Assembly: GCF_900143095.1 (NCBI RefSeq) | Contig: NZ_FRDA01000010.1 | Coordinates: forward strand, 149,202-213,201 | From: Pseudomonas asturiensis | GTDB lineage: Bacteria; Pseudomonadota; Gammaproteobacteria; Pseudomonadales; Pseudomonadaceae | Reading direction: 5' to 3' | DNA: 64,000 nt | Part shown: one piece after another, positions 8,361 to 17,087 of the stretch | Position numbering within the stretch: position 1 is the stretch's first letter | Layout: the number at the start of each line of letters is the position of its first letter | Notes under the pieces: generated by a model | What the model saw: the letters and a program-made list of their open reading frames with translations, nothing else | The model's database searches: none | What the model was told of the DNA's origin: nothing | Translations under genes and position numbers: made by a program

Positions 8361-8873
8361 ATGACGACTCATCTCTCCCTCAGCCTGATTGCCGCCCTTG
8401 GTGAAAACCGAGTGATCGGCGTCGACAATTCCATGCCCTGGCATTTGCCGGGGGACTTCAAATACTTCAAGGCAACCACCCTTGGCAAGCCGATCATCAT
8501 GGGCCGCAAGACCTGGGATTCCTTGGGGCGGCCATTGCCCGGTCGCCTGAACCTGGTGGTCAGTCGCCAGGCGGACCTTCAGCTTGAAGGAGCCGAGGTG
8601 TTCTCTTCACTCGACGCTGCGGTGAAACGTGCCGAGGAATGGGCGCACGAGCAAGGCGTGGGTGAAATCATGCTGATTGGTGGCGCGCAGTTGTACGCGC
8701 AAGGCCTGGATCAGGCCGATCGCCTTTATCTGACCCGCGTGGCGCTGAGCCCGGAGGGCGATGCCTGGTTTCCCGAGTTCGATACGGCGCAGTGGAAGCT
8801 GGTTTCCAATACTGAAAATGCCGCTGTTGAAGACAAGCCTGCCTACGCCTTCGAGGTGTGGGAGCGGGTTTGA
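8361..8873 (+). CDS. folA: Dihydrofolate reductase
   Basis: 170 aa, the normal chromosomal DHFR size. It reduces dihydrofolate to tetrahydrofolate with NADPH for thymidylate and purine synthesis. The fold markers are SLIAALGENRVIGVDNSMPW (Met20 loop with the conserved Trp), LPGDFKYFKATTLGKPIIMG with the acidic active-site residue, RKTWDSLGRPLPGR (NADPH-binding Arg/Thr), and IMLIGGAQLY (the GG pair contacting NADPH). It is divergent from the DUF2868 gene, 109 bp apart. The acidic active-site residue (Asp at about residue 32) and the trimethoprim-contact region look ordinary. Confidence 0.97.
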   Translation: MTTHLSLSLIAALGENRVIGVDNSMPWHLPGDFKYFKATTLGKPIIMGRKTWDSLGRPLPGRLNLVVSRQADLQLEGAEVFSSLDAAVKRAEEWAHEQGVGEIMLIGGAQLYAQGLDQADRLYLTRVALSPEGDAWFPEFDTAQWKLVSNTENAAVEDKPAYAFEVWERV

Positions 8874-8888
8874 TTTTTGAGGTATGGG

Positions 8889-8939
8889 ACGACAGCAAAC
8901 AAAATGTCACAAAAGTGTCGTTTTTGGTTTTGCTGTCGT
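8889..8939 (+). terminator. Long stem-loop downstream of folA
   Basis: An 11-bp outer stem, acgacagcaaa (8889-8899) with tttgctgtcgt (8929-8939), encloses an inner cac-aaaa-gtg hairpin followed by gtttttgg. It starts 16 bp after the folA stop. It could terminate folA or act as a regulatory structure in the folA-pchP gap. Confidence 0.45.
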
Positions 8940-9054
8940 GATCAGTGGGGCAAGTGACGTCTTCTAACGCCTCAAAGGTCGCTGACGCACTTTTGTGTTC
9001 ACAATATTTTGTTACGGTCTGACCCTTCAAATTTTCAAGAAGGGGACTTCGTCT

Positions 9055-10113
9055 ATGAAACTCGCGCCAAAAATGCTGATTGCTGCGCTCTGCGTCGGGC
9101 TTGCCGGCCAGGCTTTCGCCGCCACTGAATTGAAGCACTGGCCCGAGCCTGCCGCGAAAGCACTCGATGCGATGATCGCGGCCAACGCCAACAAGGGCAA
9201 CTATGCCGTCTTTGACATGGACAACACCAGCTACCGCTTCGACCTCGAAGAGTCGCTGCTGCCTTACATGGAAAACAAAGGCCTGATTACCCGCGAGAAG
9301 CTCGACCCGTCGCTGAAGCTGATCCCGTTCAAAGACACCGCCGAGCACAAGGAAAGCCTGTTCAGTTATTACTATCGCCTCTGTGAGCTGGACGACATGG
9401 TCTGCTACCCATGGGTCGCTCAGGTGTTTTCCGGCTTCACCCTGCAGGAACTCAAAGGCTACGTAGACGAGCTGATGGCGCTCGGCAAACCGATTCCGGC
9501 CACCTACTACGATGGCGATACCGTCAAGCAACTCAACGTCGAGCCGCCACGCGTGTTCACCGGGCAAACCGAGTTGTACAAAAAGCTGATGGAAAACGGC
9601 ATCGATGTCTATGTGATGACCGCTGCATCCGAAGAGCTGGTGCGCATGGTCGCCTCTGATCCCAAGTACGGCTACAACGTCAAACCGGAGAACGTGATTG
9701 GTGTATCGCTGCTGCTCAAGGATAAAAAAACCGGTGAGCTGACCACTGCGCGCAAACAGATCACGGCAGGCAAATATGATGCGAAAAGCAACATGGGCCT
9801 GGAACTGACCCCGTACCTGTGGACCCCGGCCACCTGGATGGCTGGCAAGCAGGCGGCGATCCTGACTTATATCGATCAGTGGAAAAAACCGGTACTGGTT
9901 GGCGGCGACACGCCGACGAGCGATGGCTACATGCTGTTCCACAGCGTTGACGTCAGCAAAGGCGGCGTGCACTTGTGGATCAACCGCAAGGACAAGTACA
10001 TGACCCAGCTCAACGGCATGATGACCAAAAATGCCGAGGCTCAGGCCAAGGAAGGTTTGCCGGTGACAGCCGACAAGAACTGGGTCATCGTCAAACCGGA
10101 CGAAATTCAGTGA
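9055..10113 (+). CDS. pchP: HAD-family phosphatase, probable phosphorylcholine phosphatase
   Basis: 352 aa, with a signal peptide (MKLAPKMLIAALCVGLAGQ, cleavage after AFA), so periplasmic. HAD motif I is FDMDNTSYRF with the two aspartates typical of PchP. Later motifs include VYVMTAASEELVR (motif II Thr/Ser region) and a C-terminal LVGGDTPTSDGYML (motif IV aspartates). In P. aeruginosa PchP releases phosphate from phosphorylcholine and works with phospholipase C in using host phosphatidylcholine and choline. The start at 9055 was chosen because AAGGGGA precedes it; a longer in-frame ATG at 8995 adds only linker sequence. A bidirectional terminator follows. Another HAD acid phosphatase is the main alternative. 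Confidence 0.8.
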   Translation: MKLAPKMLIAALCVGLAGQAFAATELKHWPEPAAKALDAMIAANANKGNYAVFDMDNTSYRFDLEESLLPYMENKGLITREKLDPSLKLIPFKDTAEHKESLFSYYYRLCELDDMVCYPWVAQVFSGFTLQELKGYVDELMALGKPIPATYYDGDTVKQLNVEPPRVFTGQTELYKKLMENGIDVYVMTAASEELVRMVASDPKYGYNVKPENVIGVSLLLKDKKTGELTTARKQITAGKYDAKSNMGLELTPYLWTPATWMAGKQAAILTYIDQWKKPVLVGGDTPTSDGYMLFHSVDVSKGGVHLWINRKDKYMTQLNGMMTKNAEAQAKEGLPVTADKNWVIVKPDEIQ

Positions 10114-10170
10114 GTCGAATGTGATCGCGGCTGCGCTCTGCGTCCGCGCTTGATGGCACACACGCCCAAC

Positions 10171-10200
10171 AAAAAGCCCGGCATCTCTGCCGGGCTTTTT
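10171..10200. terminator. Bidirectional rho-independent terminator between pchP and ilvD
   Basis: 13-bp stem aaaaagcccggca / tgccgggcttttt (10171-10183 with 10188-10200) with a 4-nt loop. The A- and T-runs flank both sides, so it can end pchP (+) and ilvD (-), which converge here. Confidence 0.93.
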
Positions 10201-10217
10201 GCGTAAGCGACGCTGCT

Positions 10218-12065
10218 TTATGGCACCAGCTTGTCCAGCAGTGCCTTGTCACGCACGGCGCCCTTGTCGGCGCTGGTCGCCAGCAGGGCGTAGGCCTTGA
10301 GGGCGGTGGTGACTTTGCGCGGACGTACTTCGACCGGCTTCCAGCCTTTTTTATCCTGCTCGGCACGGCGCTCAGCCAGTTCCGCGTCGTCGATCATCAG
10401 GTTGATAGAGCGGTTCGGGATATCGATCAGCACTTTGTCGCCATCGCGCACCAGACCGATTGCGCCACCAGCCGCCGCTTCAGGCGACGCGTGGCCGATG
10501 GACAGGCCCGAGGTGCCGCCCGAGAAACGCCCGTCGGTGAGCAGCGCACAGTCTTTGCCCAGGCCTTTGGATTTCAGGTACGACGTCGGGTAGAGCATTT
10601 CCTGCATGCCCGGACCGCCTTTCGGGCCTTCGTAGCGGATGATCACGATGTCGCCAGCCTTCACTTCGTCAGCAAGGATCCCGCGCACGGCGCTGTCCTG
10701 GCTTTCGAAGATCTTGGCGTTGCCTTCAAAGACATGGATCGACTCGTCGACACCTGCGGTTTTCACCACACAACCATCCAGCGCGATGTTGCCGTAGAGC
10801 ACGGCCAGACCGCCTTCCTGTGAGTAGGCGTGTTCGACGCTGCGGATGCAGCCGTTTTCACGGTCGTCATCCAGGCTGTCCCAGCGGGTCGACTGGCTGA
10901 ACGCGGTCTGCGTCGGGATGCCGGCAGGGCCTGCCTTGAAGAAGGTGTGAACCGCTTCATCGGTGGTCTGGGTGATGTCCCACTTGGCAATGCCCTCGGC
11001 CAGGGTCTTGCTGTGCACGGTCGGCAGATCGGTGTGCAGCAGGCCGCCGCGAGCCAGCTCGCCTAGGATGCTGAAGATGCCGCCTGCGCGATGCACGTCT
11101 TCCATGTGGTACTTCTGGATGTTCGGGGCGACCTTGCAGAGCTGTGGCACCTTGCGGGACAGGCGATCGATGTGACGCAGGTCGAAGTCGATCTCGGCTT
11201 CCTGCGCTGCGGCCAGCAAGTGCAGGATGGTGTTGGTCGAGCCGCCCATGGCGATGTCCAGCGTCATGGCGTTCTCGAACGCCTTGAAGTTGGCGATGTT
11301 GCGCGGCAGCACCGAGTCATCGTTGTGGGTGTAGTACTGTCGGCACAGGTCGACAATGGTACGGCCCGCCTGCAGGAACAGTTGTTCACGGTCACTGTGA
11401 GTGGCGAGTGCCGAGCCATTGCCCGGCAAGGCCAGGCCCAGCGCTTCGGTCAGGCAGTTCATCGAGTTGGCGGTGAACATGCCCGAGCACGAACCGCATG
11501 TCGGGCAAGCGCTGCGCTCGTACTCGGCGACTTTTTCATCGCTGGCTGTGGAGTCGGCGGCGATCACCATGGCATCGACCAGATCCAGCCCGTGACTGGC
11601 CAGCTTGGTCTTGCCCGCTTCCATCGGCCCGCCGGACACGAAGATCACCGGGATGTTGAGGCGCAATGAGGCCATCAGCATGCCGGGGGTGATCTTGTCG
11701 CAGTTGGAGATGCAGACGATGGCGTCGGCGCAGTGGGCGTTGACCATGTATTCCACGGAATCGGCGATGATCTCGCGGCTCGGCAGCGAATACAGCATGC
11801 CGTCATGGCCCATGGCGATGCCGTCATCCACCGCAATGGTGTTGAATTCCTTGGCCACACCGCCGGCGCGTTCGACTTCGCGTGCCACCAGCTGACCCAT
11901 GTCTTTCAGGTGAACGTGGCCCGGTACGAACTGGGTGAACGAGTTGGCGATGGCGATGATCGGTTTCTTGAAATCTTCGTCCTTCATGCCCGTGGCGCGC
12001 CAAAGGGCACGGGCGCCGGCCATGTTGCGGCCGTGGGTGGACGTTTTCGAGCGGTAATCAGGCAT
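10218..12065 (-). CDS. ilvD: Dihydroxy-acid dehydratase
   Basis: 615 aa, close to the E. coli enzyme. It dehydrates 2,3-dihydroxy-isovalerate and 2,3-dihydroxy-3-methylvalerate to the keto acids that precede valine and isoleucine. It has the iron-sulfur cluster cysteines in CISNCDKITPGMLMA and CGSCSGMFTANSMNCL, the MGGSTNTILHLLA motif and the C-terminal ALLTDGRFSGGTSGLSIGH signature. This is the long, oxygen-sensitive [4Fe-4S] type rather than the shorter [2Fe-2S] type. The start has GGAGTG upstream. It appears to be transcribed alone; a possible -10 (TAGAAT, complement of 12236-12241) lies 170 bp upstream. Confidence 0.97.
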   Translation of the reverse strand: MPDYRSKTSTHGRNMAGARALWRATGMKDEDFKKPIIAIANSFTQFVPGHVHLKDMGQLVAREVERAGGVAKEFNTIAVDDGIAMGHDGMLYSLPSREIIADSVEYMVNAHCADAIVCISNCDKITPGMLMASLRLNIPVIFVSGGPMEAGKTKLASHGLDLVDAMVIAADSTASDEKVAEYERSACPTCGSCSGMFTANSMNCLTEALGLALPGNGSALATHSDREQLFLQAGRTIVDLCRQYYTHNDDSVLPRNIANFKAFENAMTLDIAMGGSTNTILHLLAAAQEAEIDFDLRHIDRLSRKVPQLCKVAPNIQKYHMEDVHRAGGIFSILGELARGGLLHTDLPTVHSKTLAEGIAKWDITQTTDEAVHTFFKAGPAGIPTQTAFSQSTRWDSLDDDRENGCIRSVEHAYSQEGGLAVLYGNIALDGCVVKTAGVDESIHVFEGNAKIFESQDSAVRGILADEVKAGDIVIIRYEGPKGGPGMQEMLYPTSYLKSKGLGKDCALLTDGRFSGGTSGLSIGHASPEAAAGGAIGLVRDGDKVLIDIPNRSINLMIDDAELAERRAEQDKKGWKPVEVRPRKVTTALKAYALLATSADKGAVRDKALLDKLVP

Positions 12066-12386
12066 TGGAGCACTCCGGCAAAATAAGGCTGATCAGGAAG
12101 GGAGTGAGCTTCTATTGACGTCGCTCGCATTCGGCAGTGACCGGATGCAGCGAAGAAACCGAAAACCACGGGATCACCGTGTACTCGGCCTGAGCTCATA
12201 AACCCGCCGGGGGATGACTGGCGATGAATAGCGCGATTCTACACCGATGGAGGGCGGAGGAAACGCTTGCCTTGTGGCGCAAGGGCGAAGCGTGATCTTT
12301 CAGGAGGACGTATCGGCAGGGACAGGCGCCGCGGGCCGGATGCCGGAATGCTGAGTCTTGGACCCGTGTCAGGATTTACAGGCATG
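12066..12386. other. Intergenic region upstream of ilvD, no gene seen
   Basis: About 320 bp between the ilvD start and the terminator of the next gene. It should hold the ilvD promoter and leader. An imperfect dyad (about 12264-12293, cgcttgccttgtggcgcaag...) is visible. No leader peptide rich in branched-chain codons and no tRNA were recognised. Confidence 0.5.
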
Positions 12387-12417
12387 AAAAAGTCGCCGAC
12401 AGGGCCCTGTCGGCGAC
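12387..12417 (-). terminator. Rho-independent terminator with a perfect 26-bp palindrome
   Basis: 12392-12417 is a perfect palindrome built on gtcgccgacaggg; on the minus strand it is followed by TTTTT. It lies 37 bp after the stop of the orphan gene at 12454-12969. Confidence 0.85.
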
Positions 12418-12453
12418 GTATGCCTGTTGTGTATCAGGCGTAACTGCCAGCAA

Positions 12454-12969
12454 TCAACGATTCACGATGGCCTGAATCTGATGCAGATAGGTTTCGCCTG
12501 TGACCGGTTGGAACACCAGCGCTTCCTTGATCCACGAAGAAGGCAGGCGAGTGATTTCCTCGAAGTAATCGGCAACATGTTGGCGTTGATCTTCCTGCAC
12601 CAGATTCATCATGTATTCCAGCCCGCCAGGCTTGCCCAGGAACTCGCCCAGTACGTAACCGGTACGCGTCCAGTCATGGTTTTCATGGAAGATTCGATCA
12701 GTCGGAGCAGCCGGTTGCTCAGGTACATAAAGAATGTACTGACCTTCCGGGCCACGAATCACGAAAAGACGGATGAGATTGACACCGCCATGAAGTGGCA
12801 TGACAAACCGGCCGATGGTGATGCCATCGTCATCGGAGGCCGTCGGGGCATTGACGACATGGTGAATCAGGTCTGCGCCTTCCGGGGAAAGCAGGCCTTT
12901 GGACAACTGGTCGGCCGCCATCCTGTTCAGGTCGTCGCGAATGTAGTCAACATAGGTAGAGTCGATCAT
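12454..12969 (-). CDS. Unrecognised protein, possibly related to DUF6543-type Pseudomonas toxins
   Basis: 171 aa, starting MIDSTYVDYIRDDLNRMAAD. No signal peptide or membrane segment is seen, and it is acidic. The stretch VNLIRLFVIRGPEGQYILYV, followed by a segment ending FHENHDWTRTGYVLGEFL, loosely recalls the repeated 'ILYVPG' module inside very large dermonecrotic-toxin-like proteins of Pseudomonas. This is a resemblance from memory only. It could be a freestanding relative or a remnant. The upstream region (12970-13000) is strikingly AT-rich (atttaaatccatttaaatta), unlike the surroundings, and the gene has its own terminator, so it may be acquired. The core neighbours ilvD and rlmI flank it. 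Confidence 0.7.
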   Translation of the reverse strand: MIDSTYVDYIRDDLNRMAADQLSKGLLSPEGADLIHHVVNAPTASDDDGITIGRFVMPLHGGVNLIRLFVIRGPEGQYILYVPEQPAAPTDRIFHENHDWTRTGYVLGEFLGKPGGLEYMMNLVQEDQRQHVADYFEEITRLPSSWIKEALVFQPVTGETYLHQIQAIVNR

Positions 12970-13084
12970 GATTTAAATCCATTTAAATTAAACAAAGTCC
13001 ATTTTGAGTGTTGTCCTGAACCGTACGTCTGTCGGTGTTTGCTAACAGGACGCTAACAATTTATCAGCGCGAAAAACAGCGACG

Positions 13085-13100
13085 CGATAGATATCTATCG
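13085..13100. promoter_or_regulatory. Perfect 16-bp palindrome upstream of the orphan gene
   Basis: cgatagatatctatcg is exactly self-complementary and lies 116 bp upstream of the orphan gene start, in a 280-bp gap. It may be an operator; the function is unknown. Confidence 0.35.
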
Positions 13101-13199
13101 AGCTGTGGGCAGCATGTTTCAGGATATTTATCGTCGCGCAGTCGCCCTCGGCGTATCGAGGGCGTCTCGGGCAGACTCGTCATCGGCCACGGGCTCTGC

Positions 13200-13231
13200 A
13201 CGAAAAGTGGCTGCGCTCGCCGACTTTTCGT
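13200..13231 (-). terminator. Hairpin downstream of rlmI, possible terminator
   Basis: acgaaaagt (13200-13208) pairs with acttttcgt (13223-13231), with a further ggc/gcc pair inside. It lies 19 bp beyond the rlmI stop. There is no long U-tract outside the stem, so termination is uncertain. Confidence 0.4.
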
Positions 13232-13249
13232 ACAGGGCCTGGCGCAGGG

Positions 13250-14446
13250 TCAGCTGTTAGGCAGCAACCGGCAGGTAATGCTCTTGATGTAACGCGTTTC
13301 GGCAATGGCCGGATGGACAGGATGATCCGGGCCCTGACTGCCGCGTTCCAGCAGCTGGATATTGCGGTCCAGATGGCGGGCGCTGGTCAGCAGAATGTTT
13401 TGCAGATCATCTTCAGGCAGGTGCATCGAGCACGACGCGCTGACCAGAATACCGTCCTTGGTGAGCAGGCGCATGGCCTGTTCGTTCAGGCGGCGGTAGG
13501 CGCCTTCGCCGTTTTTCATGTCTTTCTTGCGTTTGATGAACGCAGGCGGATCGGCAACGATCACGTCGAAGCGCTCTTCGCCCGCCTTCAGCTCTTTAAG
13601 GGCTTCAAACACGTCACCTTCGATGCAGGTCAGTTTTTCGGCAAAACCGTTCAGCGCCGCGTTACGTTCCACGCCATCGAGGGCGAAGGACGAGGCGTCG
13701 ACGCAGGTCACGTCGCTGGCGCCGAATGCGGCGGCCTGAATGCCCCAGCCGCCGATGTAGCTGTACAGGTCCAGTACGCGCTTGCCTTTGACATAAGGCG
13801 CCAGGCGCGCACGGTTCATGCGGTGGTCGTAGAACCAGCCGGTCTTCTGGCCAGCCATGACCGGTGCTTCGAACTGCACGCCGTTTTCTTCCAGCGCGAC
13901 CCACTCGGGAACCAGACCGAAGACGGTTTCCACGTAACGATTCAGGCCTTCGGCATCACGAGCGGCGGAATCGTTCTTGAACAGGATGCCACTTGGCTTG
14001 AGCACCTGGACCAGGGCAGCGATGACATCTTCTTTATGGTGCTCCATGGTGGCTGAAGCCAGCTGCACCACCAGAATGTCACCAAAACGATCCACCACAA
14101 GGCCCGGCAGCAGGTCTGAATCGCCGTAGACCAGGCGATAGAAGGGCTTGTCGAACAGCCGGTCACGCAATGACAACGCGACATTCAGGCGGTGAACCAG
14201 CAACGACTTGTCCAAAGGCAGCTTGATGTCGCGTGACAGCAGGCGGGCGCAGATCAGGTTGTTGGGGCTCATGGCAACGATGCCCAGCGGTTTGCCGCCG
14301 GCGGCTTCGAGGATGGCCTGGTCACCTGCTGCAAAGCCGTGAAGAGGGGTGGCGGCTACATCGATTTCATTGCTGTAGACCCACAAGTGACCGGCGCGCA
14401 GGCGACGGTCGGCGTTGGCTTTGAGGCGCAAGCTAGGCAGGGACAT
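13250..14446 (-). CDS. rlmI: 23S rRNA m5C1962 methyltransferase, RlmI family
   Basis: 398 aa, matching E. coli RlmI (396). It methylates C1962 of 23S rRNA with S-adenosylmethionine. A PUA domain occupies the first ~80 residues (LRLKANADRRLRAGHLWVYS). The Rossmann methyltransferase domain follows: VLDLYSYIGGWGIQAAAFGA (SAM motif I), VTCVDASSFAL, DVIVADPPAFIKRKKD (motif IV DPP), and the catalytic-cysteine motif VSASCSMHL. The start ATG has CCGGAGCG upstream, and a perfect TATAAT -10 lies on the minus strand at 14473-14478, just past the hairpin after pfpI, so it probably has its own promoter. Confidence 0.93.
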   Translation of the reverse strand: MSLPSLRLKANADRRLRAGHLWVYSNEIDVAATPLHGFAAGDQAILEAAGGKPLGIVAMSPNNLICARLLSRDIKLPLDKSLLVHRLNVALSLRDRLFDKPFYRLVYGDSDLLPGLVVDRFGDILVVQLASATMEHHKEDVIAALVQVLKPSGILFKNDSAARDAEGLNRYVETVFGLVPEWVALEENGVQFEAPVMAGQKTGWFYDHRMNRARLAPYVKGKRVLDLYSYIGGWGIQAAAFGASDVTCVDASSFALDGVERNAALNGFAEKLTCIEGDVFEALKELKAGEERFDVIVADPPAFIKRKKDMKNGEGAYRRLNEQAMRLLTKDGILVSASCSMHLPEDDLQNILLTSARHLDRNIQLLERGSQGPDHPVHPAIAETRYIKSITCRLLPNS

Positions 14447-14481
14447 GACGTCGCTCCGGAAAAAAGAGCGGGATTATAGCG

Positions 14482-14510
14482 CGTCATCCCGGTTACGCGC
14501 CGGGATGACG
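14482..14510 (-). terminator. Hairpin between pfpI and rlmI
   Basis: 11-bp stem cgtcatcccgg / ccgggatgacg (14482-14492 with 14500-14510), 18 bp after the pfpI stop. It has no U-tract; instead it is followed by CGCTATAAT, the likely rlmI -10. Confidence 0.5.
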
Positions 14511-14527
14511 ACAATTAACGCAACCGA

Positions 14528-15067
14528 TTACGCCGACAGCGCGTCGATCAGTGTGCGGTTGAACGCCGGGATGTCATCGGGCTGGCGGCTGCTGATCAGG
14601 TTGCCGTCGGTGACCACTTCCTGATCGACCCACTCGGCACCTGCGTTGACCAGATCATCTTTCAAAGTCTTGAAGCTGGTCATGGTCTTGCCTTTGACCA
14701 GGCCTGCGGAAATCAACAACCAGCCGCCGTGACAAATGACGGCCAGTAGTTTGCCCGATTGGCTGGCCTCGGTGACGATCTTTTGAGCGTCGCTGTCCAG
14801 CCGGATCGTGTCGGAATTCTGTACGCCGCCTGGCAGGACGATGCCATCGTAGTCGCCTGCGTTGGCAGACTTGAATGTGGCGTCTACCTGAAAGTCGTCG
14901 GCAGGCTTGTCATGGTTCCAGCCTTTGACCTTGCCATCCTGGCTGGAAAGGATTTTCACGGTAGCGCCTGCTTGCTCCAGGGCCTGCTTGGGGCCGGTCA
15001 GTTCTACTTGCTCGAAACCATCGGTTACAAGAATTGCGATTCGTTTGCCATTCAACGCGTTGGACAT
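14528..15067 (-). CDS. pfpI: PfpI/DJ-1 family intracellular protease or glyoxalase-like protein
   Basis: 179 aa from the ATG at 15067, which has GGAGG 6 bp upstream (longer upstream frames lack support). It is a DJ-1/PfpI fold protein: IAILVTDGFEQVELTGPKQA carries the conserved Glu, and the nucleophile elbow is AVICHGGWLL with Cys followed by His. Members act as stress-protective chaperones, deglycases or glyoxalases; P. aeruginosa PfpI affects stress resistance and mutation rate. No signal peptide is seen, so it should be cytoplasmic. It is divergent from the HDOD gene. Confidence 0.9.
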   Translation of the reverse strand: MSNALNGKRIAILVTDGFEQVELTGPKQALEQAGATVKILSSQDGKVKGWNHDKPADDFQVDATFKSANAGDYDGIVLPGGVQNSDTIRLDSDAQKIVTEASQSGKLLAVICHGGWLLISAGLVKGKTMTSFKTLKDDLVNAGAEWVDQEVVTDGNLISSRQPDDIPAFNRTLIDALSA

Positions 15068-15250
15068 GGGGTCCTCCAGTCTCGTGCTTAGGGGTGGCGT
15101 ATTACTGGCCCTCGTGGGGCCGGGCTCACGCCGGTCACAGAGAGTCCGAAGCTGGGCGCGCGGCAAAGTTCCGAGAAAATGAGCGAAGAAGGTGATGGAC
15201 CGTTGCCCGATGAGGGGGCAGAATCCAGCTATGCCTTCGAGTAAATACCT

Positions 15251-16129
15251 ATGCCCTCACAGCTGTCACCCGAGCTAACTTCCGAGCAGATCCAGCAAGC
15301 GTTGCAGGGTATCAGTGTGCCCCCGCAGCCGCAGATCATGGTGGATTTGCAGATGGAACAGTACATGCCTGATCCTGATCTGGGCGTGATTGCGCGGCTG
15401 ATTTCACAGGACCCGGGCCTGTCCGGTGCGCTGCTGAAAATCGTTAACTCGCCTCATTACGGGCTTTCCAACAAGATCGCCTCGATTCAGAAGGCGGTGA
15501 ACCTGCTGGGCAGTCGTACCGTCATCAACCTGATCAATGCGCAGTCGATCAAGGGCCAGATGACTGACGAAACCATTGTCACGCTCAACCGTTTCTGGGA
15601 CACCGCTCAGGATGTGGCGATGACCAGCCTGACGCTGGCCAAGCGCATTGGCTCGCAAGCGGTGGACGAGTCCTACGCCCTTGGCCTCTTCCACGATTGC
15701 GGCATTCCGTTGATGCTCAAGCGTTTTCCGCATTACATGAGCGTGCTTGAAAGCGCCTACGCCAATACCGGCCCCGACTGCCGCGTGGTAGACACCGAGA
15801 ACGAGGCGTTCGATACCAATCACGCAGTGGTCGGTTATTACACGGCCAAGTCGTGGCGCTTGCCGGATCATGTCACTGAAGCCATCGCCAATCACCACAA
15901 TGCCCTTGGGATATTCCAGGACGATACCAGTCGCAATGCGGCGCTAAAGAATCTGCTGGCCCCGCTGAAGATGGCCGAGCACATCTGCCAGTCCTACCGC
16001 GTGCTGGGCAATCAGGAAGAAGATCACGAGTGGGAAAGCGTCGGCCCGCTGGTGCTGGACTATGTCGGCCTGTCCGAGTACGACTTTGAATACCTGAGGG
16101 AAAGCATTCGCGAGCTGGGCGCCCGCTGA
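15251..16129 (+). CDS. HDOD domain signalling protein
   Basis: 292 aa. The HDOD domain spans roughly residues 20-220, with VPPQPQIMVDLQMEQYMPDP, ARLISQDPGLSGALLKIVNS and AVNLLGSRTVINLINAQSI. HDOD proteins resemble HD-GYP phosphodiesterases but usually lack the full metal site. Here an HD-like LFHDCGIPLM and ANHHNA are visible but there is no GYP motif. In pseudomonads they are linked to signalling, motility or stress responses, often as scaffolds. No receiver or GGDEF domain is attached. mutM follows 45 bp downstream and may be co-transcribed. The exact role is unknown. Confidence 0.88.
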   Translation: MPSQLSPELTSEQIQQALQGISVPPQPQIMVDLQMEQYMPDPDLGVIARLISQDPGLSGALLKIVNSPHYGLSNKIASIQKAVNLLGSRTVINLINAQSIKGQMTDETIVTLNRFWDTAQDVAMTSLTLAKRIGSQAVDESYALGLFHDCGIPLMLKRFPHYMSVLESAYANTGPDCRVVDTENEAFDTNHAVVGYYTAKSWRLPDHVTEAIANHHNALGIFQDDTSRNAALKNLLAPLKMAEHICQSYRVLGNQEEDHEWESVGPLVLDYVGLSEYDFEYLRESIRELGAR

Positions 16130-16174
16130 TTCTGCGTGTCGCCCGCCGTTCCTTTCTGCACGACCGAGTTATCC

Positions 16175-16987
16175 ATGCCTGAATTACCTGAAGTCGAAAC
16201 CACCCGACGCGGCATTGCGCCCCATCTGGAAGGGCAGCGCGTGAGTCGCGTGATTGTGCGCGACAGTCGTTTGCGCTGGCCCATTCCCGAAGACCTCGAT
16301 GTCCGGCTTTCCGGGCAGCGCATCGTCCAGGTCAACCGCCGCGCCAAATACCTGCTGATTCAGGCCGAGGTCGGCACCCTGATCAGCCACCTCGGCATGT
16401 CAGGCAATTTGCGCCTGGTCGAAGCCGGTCTGCCTGCGCTCAAGCATGAGCACGTGGACATCGAGCTGGAGTCGGGCCTCGCCCTGCGTTACACCGATCC
16501 ACGGCGTTTCGGTGCCATGCTCTGGAGCCTGGATCCGCATGCCCATGAGCTGCTGATTCGCCTCGGTCCCGAGCCGCTGACCGATCTGTTCGATGGCGAA
16601 CGTCTCTATGAGCGTTCCCGGGGCAAGTCGATTGCCGTCAAGCCGTTCATCATGGACAACGCGGTGGTGGTGGGCGTGGGCAATATCTACGCGACCGAAG
16701 CCCTGTTTGCGGCCGGAATCGATCCGCGCCGCGAGGCGAAAAGCATTTCCCGGGCGCGGTACCTCAAGCTGGCGATCGAGATCAAGCGCATCCTGGCCTA
16801 CGCCATCGAGCGGGGAGGCACCACGCTTCGTGACTTCATCGGGGGTGATGGCAAGCCGGGTTACTTTCAGCAGGAGTTGTTCGTGTACGGGCGTGCCGAT
16901 CAGCCGTGCAAGGTCTGCGGCTCGACGTTGCGTGAAATCAAACTGGGTCAACGAGCAAGTGTGTATTGCCCCAAGTGTCAGCGCTGA
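16175..16987 (+). CDS. mutM: Formamidopyrimidine-DNA glycosylase (Fpg)
   Basis: 270 aa, the usual length. It removes 8-oxoguanine and formamidopyrimidines and nicks the abasic site. The catalytic N-terminal proline and glutamates are present (PELPEVETTRRG; Met is removed). K57-type lysine lies in RRAKYLLIQ, the H2TH region includes NIYATEALFAAGI, and the C-terminal zinc finger is CKVCGSTLREI...VYCPKCQR with four cysteines. The start at 16175 was chosen over the longer ATG at 16136 because Pro must be residue 2. Confidence 0.97.
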   Translation: MPELPEVETTRRGIAPHLEGQRVSRVIVRDSRLRWPIPEDLDVRLSGQRIVQVNRRAKYLLIQAEVGTLISHLGMSGNLRLVEAGLPALKHEHVDIELESGLALRYTDPRRFGAMLWSLDPHAHELLIRLGPEPLTDLFDGERLYERSRGKSIAVKPFIMDNAVVVGVGNIYATEALFAAGIDPRREAKSISRARYLKLAIEIKRILAYAIERGGTTLRDFIGGDGKPGYFQQELFVYGRADQPCKVCGSTLREIKLGQRASVYCPKCQR

Positions 16988-17087
16988 GAACAGGGCAGGG
17001 TCTTGAAACATCAGGCCCCTTGCTTAACCCCCGTCGCTGTTTATAGTGATGGGCAAAACCTCAACGCCACGCCTGAAGGACCACGCT

